In this document: in pieces, positions 24,675 through 33,047 of the stretch
Layout: every line of letters starts with the position of its first letter
Numbering within the stretch: position 1 is the first letter of the stretch
Source of the DNA: Holophagaceae bacterium
GTDB taxonomy: Bacteria > Acidobacteriota > Holophagae > Holophagales > Holophagaceae
Length of the DNA: 64,000 nucleotides
Direction: 5' to 3'
NCBI GenBank assembly: GCA_025361205.1
Contig: JANYAS010000162.1
Span: forward strand, 20,619 to 84,618
Notes under the pieces: generated by a model
What the model was told of the DNA's origin: nothing
What the model saw: only the letters and a program-made list of their open reading frames with translations
Databases searched by the model: none
Translations under genes and position numbers: made by a program

Positions 24675-27600
24675 ATGCGCCTGCTTCCCTTTTTCGCCAC
24701 GGCCATCGTCGTGGCGGCTGCCGTCAGCGCCACCGCCCAGATCGACGCCCGGCTCATGCGTTATCCCGATGTGTCGGGCACTCAGATCGCCTTCACCTAC
24801 GCCAATGACATCTGGATTGTGCCCAAGGCCGGGGGCGTGGCCCAGCGCCTGTCCACCCCCAAGGGCGAGGAGTCCTTCCCGCGGTTCTCCCCCGACGGGA
24901 AGGAACTGGCCTTCAGCGCCAACTACGACGGCAACCTGGATGTCTACGTGTTGCCCGTGGGGGGCGGGATTCCCACCCGCGTCACCCACCACCCCATGGC
25001 TGACCGCCTGGTGGACTGGACGCCCGACGGCAAATCCCTGCTCTTCGCCTCCGGCATGGAATCCGGCAAGGATCGGTTCAACAAGCTGTTCCGGGTGGCC
25101 AAGGAGGGCGGCCTGCCTGAGGCCCTGCCCCTGCCCTATGCGGAGTTCGGCGCCCTCTCTCCGGACGGGAAGGTCCTGGCCTACCAGCCCGTGAGCACGG
25201 ACTTCCGCACCTGGAAGCGCTACCGCGGCGGCATGGCCTCGGAGATCTGGTTCTACGACCTGGAGAAAAAGACCGCCAGTCGCCTGCCCAGCCTGGGCGG
25301 CTCCAACGATTCCATGCCCATGTGGCGGGGAGGAATGCTCTACTTCCTGTCGGACCGCGATGCGGTGAAGCGCAGCAACATCTGGTCCTACGACCTGGCC
25401 ACCCAGGCCTTCAAGCAGATCACCTTCTTCAAGGAATTCGACGCCCACTTCCCTGCCATCGGACCCGACGACATCGTGGTCGAGGCTGGGGGCCGCCTCT
25501 ACCGCATCGAACTGCCCTCCGAGAAGCTCACGGAGGTGAAGGTCGAAGTGATGACGGACCGGGCCACCCTGAAGCCTCGGGAGGAAAACGCCAGCCGCCT
25601 GCTGCGGCATCCGGATCTGTCCTTCCAGGGCAAGCGGGCGGTCTTCGAGGCCCGGGGCGAGATCTTTTCCGTGCCGGCAGAAAAGGGCTTTGTCATCAAC
25701 CTCACCCGCACGCCCGGCAGCGCGGAACGGCACCCCGCCCTGTCCCAGGATGGCAAGCAGGTGGCCTACTTCAGCGACCGGAGCGGTGAATACGAACTCT
25801 GCGTGCGGCCTGCGGATGGCTCCGGCGAGGAGCGCCAGGTCACCCACATGGGCCCCGGCTTCCGGTACCGCATCTCCTGGTCCCCGGACGGCAAACACAT
25901 CGTCTTCGCCGACCAGGCCATGCGCATCAACCTCTGCGACCTGGACACCGGCAAGGTACAGCAGGTGGACAAGGGCCTCTTCATGTATGAGGACAACCTG
26001 GAGGCCTTCCGCGCCAGCTGGTCGCCCGATAGCCGCTGGTTCGCCTATGCCCGCGACACCGCCAACGGCAATAGCGTGGTGGCCCTCTACGACACCAAGA
26101 CCGGCCAACGCCAGGATGTGACCTCGCCCTTCTACAATGCCGGGGATCCGGCCTTCGATCCCGACGGCAACTACCTGTTCCTGTCCACGGGCCAGCAGTT
26201 CAGCCCCACCTACAGCGACCTGGATGGCACCTGGATCTATGCGGCCACCACCCGCCTCGCCGCGCTGCCCCTGCGGAAAGACGTGGCCTCCCCCATGGCC
26301 CCACGCAACGACGCCGAGGATGCCAAGGACGAGAAGAAGGAGGCCGAGGCCAAAAAGGAAGGGGAGAAGAAGAAGGACGGCGGCGACAAGCACGAGCCCC
26401 CCAAGCCCGTGGAAATCGACTTCGATGGCATCGAATCCCGCATGGTGCTGCTGCCACCCACGGCGGGCTACTACATGGATGTGGCGGCCGCCAAGGGCAA
26501 GCTGGCCTACCGGCGGGCCGCCCAGCTGGACCCCCAGAACCAGGGCGAGACCAAGGGCACGCTCTATGTCTATGACTTCGAAGAGCGGGAAGAGAAGGCT
26601 GTGCTCGCCGATCTCGATGGCGCCCTCCTCAGCGGCGATGGCAAGAAGGTCCTGGTGAAACGCAAGCTGGACTACGTTCTCGTGGACCTGAAGCCGGACC
26701 AGAAGTTCGAGAAGAAACTGCCCACCACTGACCTGCCGATGGTGGTGGATCCGCAGGCCGAATGGCAGCAGATCTTCGACGATGCCTGGCGCCTGCAGCG
26801 CGACATGTTCTATGACCCGGGCCTGCACGGCGTGGATTGGAAAGCCATGAAGGTTCGCTACGGGAAGCTCATCAAGGACTGCGTCACCCGCGAGGATGTG
26901 AACTTCGTCATCGGCGAACTCATCTCCGAATTGAATGCCTCCCACACCTATCGCGGGGGCGGTGACCTCGAGGCGCCCACACACATGGACACGGGCCTGC
27001 TGGGGGTGGACTTCGCCCTTGAGAACGGCGGCTTCCGCATCAAGAAGATTCTCCGCGGGGCCGACTGGGACGCCCAGGTCCGGGGCCCCTTGGCCCAGCC
27101 CGGCCTGAAGGTGAAAGAGGGCGACTACCTCCTCGCCGTGAACCGCATCCCGCTGGATACCCGCAAGGACCCCTGGGCCGCCTTCCAGGGCCTGGCCGGC
27201 AAGACCGTGCTGCTCACCGTCAACGACCGCCCCTCGCTCGCGGGTGCCCATGACGTTTTGGTGGAGACCATCGCCAAGGAATACCAGCTCCGCTACTGGG
27301 ACTGGATCGAGGCCAAGCGACGCTATGTGGAGAAGGCCACCCACGGCCGCCTCGGCTACATTTACGTGCCGGACACGGGCATCGGCGGGCAGAACGATCT
27401 GGTGCGCCAGTTCCGGGGCCAGTGGGACAAGGCTGGGCTGATCATCGACGAACGCTTCAACAGTGGTGGCCAGATCCCGGACCGCTTCGTGGAATTGCTC
27501 GGGCGCAAATCCTTCAACCACTATGCGGTGCGCGACGGGAGGGACTGGCAGTGGCCCGCCGTGGCCCATGATGGTCCCATGGCCATGCTCATCAACGGCT

Positions 27601-27953
27601 GGAGCGGCTCCGGTGGCGACTGTTTTCCCTTTCTCTTCAAGAAGGCTGGCCTCGGTCCTCTCATCGGCCGCCGCACCTGGGGCGGGCTCATTGGCATCAG
27701 CGGCGCCCCCGCCCTCATCGATGGCGGCAATGTGACCGTACCCACCTTCGGGATCTTCTCCAAGGAGGGCCAGTGGGTCATTGAGGGCTATGGCGTGGAC
27801 CCAGACATCGAGGTCATGGACGATCCGGCCCTGCTGGCCCAGGGCCAGGATCCCCAGCTGGACCGGGCGATCCAGGAAGTCGAGGCGGCGATCAAGAAGA
27901 ACCCGAGTAAGCCCACCTCAAAGCCCACCTATCCCAACCGTTCCGGCTATTGA
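24675..27953 (+). CDS. Tricorn-like S41 protease
   Basis: A 1092-residue tricorn-protease homologue with an N-terminal signal peptide. Two beta-propeller regions come first (about 30-330 and 335-540, with FSPDGKELAF, TPDGKSLLFAS and SPDGKHIVFAD). A 30-residue Lys/Glu-rich linker (about 548-580), a C1-type helical domain (QQIFDDAWRLQRDMFYDP), a PDZ domain (about 775-870) and the S41 catalytic domain follow. INGWSGSGGDCFPF near 975 holds the probable nucleophile Ser, and ASHTYRGGGD near 755 the probable catalytic His, as in archaeal tricorn. The leader implies action outside the cytoplasm, degrading peptides from upstream proteases. ATG at 24675 has GGAG upstream. Confidence 0.92.
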   Translation: MRLLPFFATAIVVAAAVSATAQIDARLMRYPDVSGTQIAFTYANDIWIVPKAGGVAQRLSTPKGEESFPRFSPDGKELAFSANYDGNLDVYVLPVGGGIPTRVTHHPMADRLVDWTPDGKSLLFASGMESGKDRFNKLFRVAKEGGLPEALPLPYAEFGALSPDGKVLAYQPVSTDFRTWKRYRGGMASEIWFYDLEKKTASRLPSLGGSNDSMPMWRGGMLYFLSDRDAVKRSNIWSYDLATQAFKQITFFKEFDAHFPAIGPDDIVVEAGGRLYRIELPSEKLTEVKVEVMTDRATLKPREENASRLLRHPDLSFQGKRAVFEARGEIFSVPAEKGFVINLTRTPGSAERHPALSQDGKQVAYFSDRSGEYELCVRPADGSGEERQVTHMGPGFRYRISWSPDGKHIVFADQAMRINLCDLDTGKVQQVDKGLFMYEDNLEAFRASWSPDSRWFAYARDTANGNSVVALYDTKTGQRQDVTSPFYNAGDPAFDPDGNYLFLSTGQQFSPTYSDLDGTWIYAATTRLAALPLRKDVASPMAPRNDAEDAKDEKKEAEAKKEGEKKKDGGDKHEPPKPVEIDFDGIESRMVLLPPTAGYYMDVAAAKGKLAYRRAAQLDPQNQGETKGTLYVYDFEEREEKAVLADLDGALLSGDGKKVLVKRKLDYVLVDLKPDQKFEKKLPTTDLPMVVDPQAEWQQIFDDAWRLQRDMFYDPGLHGVDWKAMKVRYGKLIKDCVTREDVNFVIGELISELNASHTYRGGGDLEAPTHMDTGLLGVDFALENGGFRIKKILRGADWDAQVRGPLAQPGLKVKEGDYLLAVNRIPLDTRKDPWAAFQGLAGKTVLLTVNDRPSLAGAHDVLVETIAKEYQLRYWDWIEAKRRYVEKATHGRLGYIYVPDTGIGGQNDLVRQFRGQWDKAGLIIDERFNSGGQIPDRFVELLGRKSFNHYAVRDGRDWQWPAVAHDGPMAMLINGWSGSGGDCFPFLFKKAGLGPLIGRRTWGGLIGISGAPALIDGGNVTVPTFGIFSKEGQWVIEGYGVDPDIEVMDDPALLAQGQDPQLDRAIQEVEAAIKKNPSKPTSKPTYPNRSGY

Positions 27954-27967
27954 ATCAGCCTTGCGAT

Positions 27968-27997
27968 ACCTGTACCCCGCAACCGCGGGGTACAGGT
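27968..27997. terminator. Bidirectional hairpin terminator
   Basis: A perfect 13-bp stem (ACCTGTACCCCGC pairing with GCGGGGTACAGGT) closes a four-base loop. It lies 15 bp after the protease stop and 9 bp before the stop of the convergent hydrolase gene. There is no long T tract, but placement between two converging stops makes termination the likely role. Confidence 0.75.
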
Positions 27998-28005
27998 TCT
28001 GACTT

Positions 28006-28764
28006 CTAGAAGATCTCCTTGAAGAAATCCTTCATGTGCTGCCAGCTGCGACGGTGGGCCGCTTCGTTGTAGGCGGCGCCCTTGCTGTTGTCGTTGCCGG
28101 CCTCCTTTTGGGTGAAGGCGTGGACCGCGCCCGCGTAGGCCACGAACACGAAATCCGCCTTGGCCTTGCGCATCTCGTCCTGGAAGGCGGCCACCTCCTT
28201 GGCGGGCACGAAGGGATCGTCGGCCCCATGGCAGACCAGCACCTTGGCACTGATCGGCCCGGGAACAAAGCCCACCGGAACATCCAGTCCCCCATGGAAG
28301 GACACCACGCCCTTCACGGGTAGGCCGGCCCGGGCGGCCTCCAGGGCCCCGGTCCCGCCGAAGCAAAAGCCGATGACCGCCAGGCGGGACGCGTCCACAC
28401 CTGGTTGCGCCTTCAGTGTCTCGAGGGCGGCGGTGATGCGGCGGCGGTACAGGGCCCGGTCGCCCTTGTAGGCTCCGGCCAGCTTGCCGGCCTCGCCCGT
28501 GTTCTTGGGTCGCACGCCCTCGCCGTAGATGTCCGCCGCCAGGGCCACGTAGCCCAGCTTCGCCAGGTCGTCTGAGACCTGGCGCTCATGGTCGGTCAGG
28601 CCCATCCACTGGTGGATGACCACCACGCCCGGCACCTTGCCCGTGGCCACGGCGGGCCGGGCGAGGTAGCCGGCGAGCTTGGTGGCACCGTCCGAGTAGC
28701 CGAGCGGCTGCCCCGCAAAGACAGGAAGGGCGGCAAGGGAAAGGGCGAGGGCGGTGCGGCGCAT
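28006..28764 (-). CDS. Exported dienelactone hydrolase family protein
   Basis: A 252-residue alpha/beta hydrolase of the dienelactone-hydrolase type. The triad is visible: nucleophile Cys in AVIGFCFGGTGAL near 146, Asp in HGADDPFVPAKE near 197, and His in AGAVHAFTQKEAGND near 223. VVVIHQWMGLTDHER near 48 is the conserved loop with the family Glu/Arg network close by. The signal peptide MRRTALALSLAALPVFAG suggests periplasmic location, so it probably acts on an extracellular ester or lactone rather than on a chlorocatechol product. Start has AGGAGG upstream. The substrate is undetermined. Confidence 0.87.
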   Translation of the reverse strand: MRRTALALSLAALPVFAGQPLGYSDGATKLAGYLARPAVATGKVPGVVVIHQWMGLTDHERQVSDDLAKLGYVALAADIYGEGVRPKNTGEAGKLAGAYKGDRALYRRRITAALETLKAQPGVDASRLAVIGFCFGGTGALEAARAGLPVKGVVSFHGGLDVPVGFVPGPISAKVLVCHGADDPFVPAKEVAAFQDEMRKAKADFVFVAYAGAVHAFTQKEAGNDNSKGAAYNEAAHRRSWQHMKDFFKEIF

Positions 28765-28834
28765 GGGGCCTCCTGGGTGGGGAAACCGATCCTATAGCCA
28801 TTTGCTTCTGCCGACCAGACTCAGCTTGAAACAG

Positions 28835-28959
28835 GGAACCGCGAAAATCGCGAAACGCCCTTAGGGCGCGCGAAAGCCGACTGGGGATGCTCCCGCCTTC
28901 ATAGAAAGGGCAAACCGCCCTTAATTATTTCGTCTTCTTTCGCGTCTTTTCGCGGTTCC
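28835..28959. repeat. Palindromic intergenic element built on a CGCGAAA word
   Basis: The left arm GGAACCGCGAAAATCGCGAAA (positions 28835-28855) pairs with a right arm (28939-28959) whose reverse complement begins GGAACCGCGAAAAGACGCG. The word CGCGAAA appears twice in each arm, with a further copy at 28868-28874. The unique centre includes GCCCTTAGGGC. Its right boundary GCGGTTCCATG (28952-28962) recurs at the end of the next element (29611-29621). It fills the gap between the hydrolase start and the dut stop. Confidence 0.65.
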
Positions 28960-28984
28960 ATGATTTGAAAAGGTTGCAAGCCCC

Positions 28985-29440
28985 TCAGCGCCCAGTGCTG
29001 CCGTAGCCGCCTTCGCCCCGCGCCGTGTCGCCCAGGGCCTCGACAGTGGGTTCGGCAAGCCAGGTCCAGCTCGCCACCGGGGCCACCAGCAGCTGGGCGA
29101 TGCGCTCGCCCCGGCGCAGTTCGAAGGGCGCCTCGCCGTGGTTGATGAGCAGCACCGCCACTTCGCCGCGGTAGTCGGCATCGATGGTGCCCGGCGCGTT
29201 CAGCACGGTGAGTCCATGCCGCAGGGCCAGCCCCGACCGGGGGCGCACCTGGGCTTCGAACCCGGGCGGAATGGCCAGCACCAGCCCCGTGGGCACGAGA
29301 CGCCGCTGCCCCGGAGCGAGGGTCCAGATCTCGCCTTCGGGAATCGCCGCCGGCAGGTCCATCCCCGCCGCGTGGGCCGTGGCGGCCGCGGGCAGGTCGA
29401 GGCCGAGGCCGTGGGGGAGCTGGTGGACGGGGATGCGCAT
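28985..29440 (-). CDS. dut: dUTP diphosphatase
   Basis: A 151-residue trimeric-type dUTPase that hydrolyses dUTP to dUMP, limiting uracil in DNA and feeding dTMP synthesis. All five motifs are visible: [10 protein letters not shown] (motif 1), [11 protein letters not shown] (2), [17 protein letters not shown] (3, catalytic Asp), [11 protein letters not shown] (4) and the C-terminal P-loop-like [11 protein letters not shown] (5). It is full length. ATG at 29440 is preceded by AATCTTTTTGA with no Shine-Dalgarno sequence, because a repeat element begins about 16 bp upstream. The gene is bracketed by two such elements and follows rlmN on the same strand. Confidence 0.95.
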   Translation of the reverse strand: MRIPVHQLPHGLGLDLPAAATAHAAGMDLPAAIPEGEIWTLAPGQRRLVPTGLVLAIPPGFEAQVRPRSGLALRHGLTVLNAPGTIDADYRGEVAVLLINHGEAPFELRRGERIAQLLVAPVASWTWLAEPTVEALGDTARGEGGYGSTGR

Positions 29441-29455
29441 TCAAAAAGATTCAAC

Positions 29456-29621
29456 GCAAAGGCGCAAAGAGCAAAGAGCAAAGATCGAATCCACAGATTT
29501 CACCGATTCTACAGATGGAATTTCAGACTGGCCACGGCCTTGGTTTTCAATCCGTGTGAATCTGTGCAATCTGTGGATGCAAGGCTGTTTCTGCGTCATC
29601 TGCGAAATCTGCGGTTCCATG
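29456..29621. repeat. Mosaic palindromic intergenic element (CAAAGAG, ACAGATT and TCTGCG words)
   Basis: Several half-palindromes are nested here. GCAAAG words in tandem at 29456-29483 face a weak inverted copy (TTTCTTTGCTC, 29623-29633). ATCCACAGATTTCACC (29488-29503) and TTCTACAGAT (29507-29516) face their complements at 29557-29578 (GAATCTGTGCAATCTGTGGAT). A third direct set, TCTGCG words, lies at 29589-29612. The right boundary GCGGTTCCATG matches that of the preceding element. It fills the whole gap between the rlmN stop and the dut start. Confidence 0.6.
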
Positions 29622-29640
29622 TTTTCTTTGCTCCGTGGAA

Positions 29641-30702
29641 TCACTTTCCCTTCACCAGCTGCCCGCACGCCCCCTGCACGTCGCGCCCCCGGCTGCGGCG
29701 GACGGTGACGAAGCAGCCGCAGACCTTGAGCCAGTCGGAGAATTGCTGGACGCGGTTCTCGTCGGGTTGGCGGAAGGGGCTCGCATCGTGTTCGTTCATG
29801 GGGATGACGTTCACGTTGTGGCCACGGCGCAGGTCGCCCAGCCAGGCCGATAGGCGTTCCGCGTCGGCTTCGGTATCGTTTTCGCCCGCGATCAGCACGT
29901 ACTCGAAAGTGAACTTCTCGCCGCGGCGCAGGCCCCAGACGTCCAGGGCCTGCCTCAGCCGGGCCAGGTTCCACACGCGGTTCAGGGGCATGGTGCGGCT
30001 GCGGGCCTCGTCCGTGGTGGCGTTGAGGCTGAGGGCCAGGTTGGGGCGCGGATTCATGGCCGCCAGTTTCTCGATGCCGCTCACCAGGCCCGCAGTGCTG
30101 ACCGTAATGCGGCCCTTGCCGAGCCCCAGCCCTGCCGGATGGCACAGGAGCCGGATGGCGCGATGCAGGTGGTCCAGGTTGTGCAGGGGCTCGCCCATAC
30201 CCATGAACACCAGGGTCAGCTCATGTCCGCGGTTGGGACCCAAGTCCGCCATCAGGGTCAGCACCTGGCCCAGGATCTCCCCGGGTTGCAGGTTCCGCAG
30301 AATGCTCATGCTGCCCGTGGCGCAGAAGGTGCAGCCCATGGCGCAGCCCACTTGGCTGGAGAGGCAGTAGGTGACCCGGGGGTTGCGCACCTTCCGCGGC
30401 ATGTGGACCGCTTCGATGCGCTTCCCGTCCCCCAGTTCCAGGGCCAGCTTCGTGGATCCGTCCGATGAGGGCTGCCGCTCCACGATGCGCGGCAGGCGCA
30501 GATCCGCCACGCCCTCCAGCCAAGGGAGAATGACGGGCCCCAGCACCGGCGCCTGATCCTTCCAGGTCCAGGGCCGGTGCAGGCGGCGGAAGGTCTCCAG
30601 GGCGCTGCCGGGGCAGCCCAGGGCTGCGAGTTCCTCCGGGAACAGCGACCACGCCGAGGGCAGGCCCTCCCGTTCGGGGGCGGGGCGGTCCCAGGGGTTC
30701 AT
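29641..30702 (-). CDS. rlmN: 23S rRNA (adenine-2503-C2)-methyltransferase RlmN
   Basis: A 353-residue radical-SAM methyltransferase for A2503 of 23S rRNA (and A37 of some tRNAs). The [4Fe-4S] motif CAMGCTFCATG near residue 120 is the CxxxCxxC that binds SAM. LTLVFMGMGEPLHNLDHL, ITVSTAGLVSGIEKLA, LALSLNATTDEARSRTMP and the C-terminal CGCFVTVRRSRGRDVQGACGQL (holding the methyl-carrying Cys) are all typical. The N-terminal accessory domain is shorter than usual (KxxFRRLHRPW). The start is uncertain: ATG at 30702 (MNPWDR) is chosen; ATG at 30714 and GTG at 30738 also occur in frame without better ribosome-binding sites. Confidence 0.92.
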   Translation of the reverse strand: MNPWDRPAPEREGLPSAWSLFPEELAALGCPGSALETFRRLHRPWTWKDQAPVLGPVILPWLEGVADLRLPRIVERQPSSDGSTKLALELGDGKRIEAVHMPRKVRNPRVTYCLSSQVGCAMGCTFCATGSMSILRNLQPGEILGQVLTLMADLGPNRGHELTLVFMGMGEPLHNLDHLHRAIRLLCHPAGLGLGKGRITVSTAGLVSGIEKLAAMNPRPNLALSLNATTDEARSRTMPLNRVWNLARLRQALDVWGLRRGEKFTFEYVLIAGENDTEADAERLSAWLGDLRRGHNVNVIPMNEHDASPFRQPDENRVQQFSDWLKVCGCFVTVRRSRGRDVQGACGQLVKGK

Positions 30703-30760
30703 CGTCTTGCCCATCAACGCGGACAGGGGAGGGGACACAAGGCGTTAAAGGAATTTTTTA

Positions 30761-30845
30761 ACCACCGATGAACACCGATGAATACCGATGAATGCAATTC
30801 AAAATCAGTCTTTAGCGGTGTCCATCGGTGTTCATCGGTGGACAT
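30761..30845. repeat. Palindromic intergenic element built on an ACACCGATGA word
   Basis: Three tandem 10-bp units (ACCACCGATGA, ACACCGATGA, ATACCGATGA) at 30761-30792 face inverted copies at 30815-30841 (GCGGTG, CATCGGTG, TCATCGGTGG) around a roughly 20-bp unique centre. The long stem would pair well as RNA or DNA. The element lies between the rlmN start and the M16 peptidase stop, both on the minus strand. Confidence 0.7.
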
Positions 30846-30963
30846 TTCTTCGTTTGTAGTGGGTCGATCCATGCCCAAAGCCTGAGAGGCACCGTACACG
30901 CCTGCCGTGGAACGGTGTGTCTCTCGCGACCGGCCCGTTCGGTGTTCAGTGGAGGATCCCATC

Positions 30964-32235
30964 TCAGGCCACCAGGTCCTGGGGGCGGATGTCGCAGCCG
31001 CGGCGGGTGCCGAGGGCGCTCAGTCCCAGCTGGGCGGGATCGAGGAGGGCCTGGGCCATGCGCAGCAGATCGTCGAGGGTCACCGCCTCGATCTCGGCCA
31101 TCTGCTCGTCCAGGGTCTGCAGCTGGCCCTGATGGATGGCCTGGTGGGCCAGGCTGAACATCCGGCTGCTGCTGCTCTCCTGGCTGAACACGAGGCTCGT
31201 GCGGGCCTGCAGCTTGGCGCGGTCCAGCTCATCGGCCGCTACGCCCTTCTTCCGGATCCTTGCGCATTCGACCATGGTCCGCTGTACCAACTCGCGCAGC
31301 TGGGCCGGGGCGCAGCTGGCGGTGATCTGCAGTGCTCCTGTATCGGCATAAGGGCTGAGGTAGCTGCCCACCTGGTAGCAGAGGCCCCGTCGTTCGCGCA
31401 GCTCCAGGAAGAGCCGCGAGGCCATGCCGCCGCCCAACACATGGCTCAGCAGATGCGCCGCGGCGCGGTCCTGAGAGCAGTGGTCCGGCGCGGGAAAGCC
31501 CATGACGAGATTCGCCTGCTGCAGGTCCTTGCGGGGCACGTTCAGCAGGAAGGGACGGGTCCGAGAGGTGGCTCCGGGCAGGTGGTCCGTGGTCATCGGA
31601 AGGCGCTCCAGGATGGGACGCAGGAGTTCCAGGAAGGGCTTCGGAGCGATGGCGCCCGCGGCCGTTATCACCAGATTCGGCGCCCGGTAGGTATGGTCGA
31701 AGAAGGCCCGGGCCTCGGCGGCCCCAAAGCCCGACACCTGCTCGGGTCGGCCCAGGATGGGATGGGCCATGGGCGTGCCTGCCCAGAAACCCCCGTAGAA
31801 AAGCTCGCTCACCCAGTCATCCGGCTGGTCTTCGCTTTGGGCAATCTCTTCCAGGATGACACTTCGCTCCCGGGCCATTTCCTCGGGATCGAAGAGTGGC
31901 GCCGTCACCAGTTCGCCCAGCAGGTGCACCAGCTCCGGCAGCTGGTCCGACAGCACCTTGCCGTAGAAGCAGGCCACTTCCTTGCCCGTGAAGGCGTCCA
32001 CGTGACCACCCAGGCGATCCGTGGCGGCGGCCATCTCATCGGGCGTGGGGTAGCCCGCCGTGCCCTTGAAGACCGTGTGCTCCAGGAAGTGGGCCAGACC
32101 CTCTTCCGCGGGCCCCTCGTGCCGGGAGCCCCGGCGCACCCAGAACCCCACTGCGCAGCTCCGCACATGGGGCAGCTGCTCGATGAGGATCTCGGTGCCA
32201 GCGGGGGTGACGGTGCGGAGGGTGGATTTCGGCAT
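30964..32235 (-). CDS. M16-family zinc peptidase
   Basis: A 423-residue pitrilysin/mitochondrial-processing-peptidase-like protein. The inverted zinc motif HFLEHTVFKG near residue 49 (HxxEH) with the downstream Glu region ERSVILEEIAQSEDQPDD near 125 supply the zinc ligands and catalytic Glu, so the active half is intact. The C-terminal half contains MGFPAPDHCSQDR and LFLELRERRGLCYQVGSYLSPYADTGAL, matching the inactive-domain signature R-x-x-x-G-L-x-Y. Single-copy bacterial relatives of about 420 residues act as homodimers on peptides. There is no signal peptide. It is the last gene of a run beginning with the ABC transporter genes and starts 26 bp after the second permease. Confidence 0.9.
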   Translation of the reverse strand: MPKSTLRTVTPAGTEILIEQLPHVRSCAVGFWVRRGSRHEGPAEEGLAHFLEHTVFKGTAGYPTPDEMAAATDRLGGHVDAFTGKEVACFYGKVLSDQLPELVHLLGELVTAPLFDPEEMARERSVILEEIAQSEDQPDDWVSELFYGGFWAGTPMAHPILGRPEQVSGFGAAEARAFFDHTYRAPNLVITAAGAIAPKPFLELLRPILERLPMTTDHLPGATSRTRPFLLNVPRKDLQQANLVMGFPAPDHCSQDRAAAHLLSHVLGGGMASRLFLELRERRGLCYQVGSYLSPYADTGALQITASCAPAQLRELVQRTMVECARIRKKGVAADELDRAKLQARTSLVFSQESSSSRMFSLAHQAIHQGQLQTLDEQMAEIEAVTLDDLLRMAQALLDPAQLGLSALGTRRGCDIRPQDLVA

Positions 32236-32261
32236 CCGTACAGTCTACCGCCGGCCGTCCC

Positions 32262-33047
32262 CTACCCCTCCGCCTCACTCCCCGCCAACCCCACGGGAGT
32301 CCGCTGGAGTTTCCAGCCCGCCAGGGCCCAGCAGAGGGCGCCGAAGGCAAAGAGGGCCAGCAGGGCCAGGGCCGGGTGGGTGATGGCCTGCTCCTGGGCC
32401 AGCAACTGGTTGGCCTGCACTTGGGCGGCACGGCTGCCGGCCAGGCTTTCGATGTGGTGAGTGAAGGTGAGGCGCTGGAGGAAGGGTGGGAAGATCCGCA
32501 CGAAGGGTTCCCAGACGAAGAAATAGAGGGCGCCCCAGAGCGTTCCGCGCTTGAACACGAGGCCCACCAGGGTCAGCAGGGCCAGCTCACCCCACCAGGC
32601 GCCCACCACGGCCAGGAGGCGGTCCCAGAGCATGGACGGATCGCCCCCCACCAATTGCAGGCCAAGCACGCTGAGCAGCAGCCAGGCCGCGCCCCATAGG
32701 ACCCAAGGCAGCCCCTTGCCCAGCGGGTAGGCCCACACGGCGGCAGGCCGCACCAACAGCAGGGGAAGGGTGCGCTGCTCCAGGTCCTCGCGGATGCCCG
32801 CAGGCGCGGCCACCAGGGCCATGATCGGCAGCATCATCTTCACGATGACTTCATGGAAGACTTTGATGGGTTCGCTCGGATCGACCTCCATGCCTTTGAG
32901 GCGCATGATCGTGAAGACCAGCAGGGTGATGCCCACGGGAGCAATGGCCAGGGCCGCCAGCACCCACCCGCGGCCCTGAAGGATGCGCGGCGCGTAGCCC
33001 AGCGCCATGGCACGGAGCGTCGCCAGAGGAGAGGGGGCCGCGTTCAT
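32262..33047 (-). CDS. ABC-2 type transporter permease (second)
   Basis: A 261-residue integral membrane protein with about six hydrophobic segments, beginning with a cytoplasmic stretch and then GWVLAALAIAPVGITLLVFTIM. EDLEQRTLPLLLVRPAAVWAYPLGK near residue 95 is the cytoplasmic loop found in NatB/NosY-like ABC-2 permeases that contacts the ATPase. It overlaps the upstream ATPase gene by ATGA (33044-33047), so the pair is co-translated. The cargo is not predictable. The C-terminal tail after the last helix is short (LQRTPVGLAGSEAEG). Confidence 0.82.
   Translation of the reverse strand: MNAAPSPLATLRAMALGYAPRILQGRGWVLAALAIAPVGITLLVFTIMRLKGMEVDPSEPIKVFHEVIVKMMLPIMALVAAPAGIREDLEQRTLPLLLVRPAAVWAYPLGKGLPWVLWGAAWLLLSVLGLQLVGGDPSMLWDRLLAVVGAWWGELALLTLVGLVFKRGTLWGALYFFVWEPFVRIFPPFLQRLTFTHHIESLAGSRAAQVQANQLLAQEQAITHPALALLALFAFGALCWALAGWKLQRTPVGLAGSEAEG

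Noticed and set aside
24546..27569. A 1007-codon open frame on the minus strand opposite the tricorn-like protease
   Set aside because: It is antisense to a well-supported protease, has Gly/His/Val-rich shadow composition, no motifs and no ribosome-binding site; GC-rich third positions create such frames.
30761..30845. Possible CRISPR array
   Set aside because: Units are 10 bp with no 30-bp spacers, copies are both direct and inverted, and no cas genes are near.
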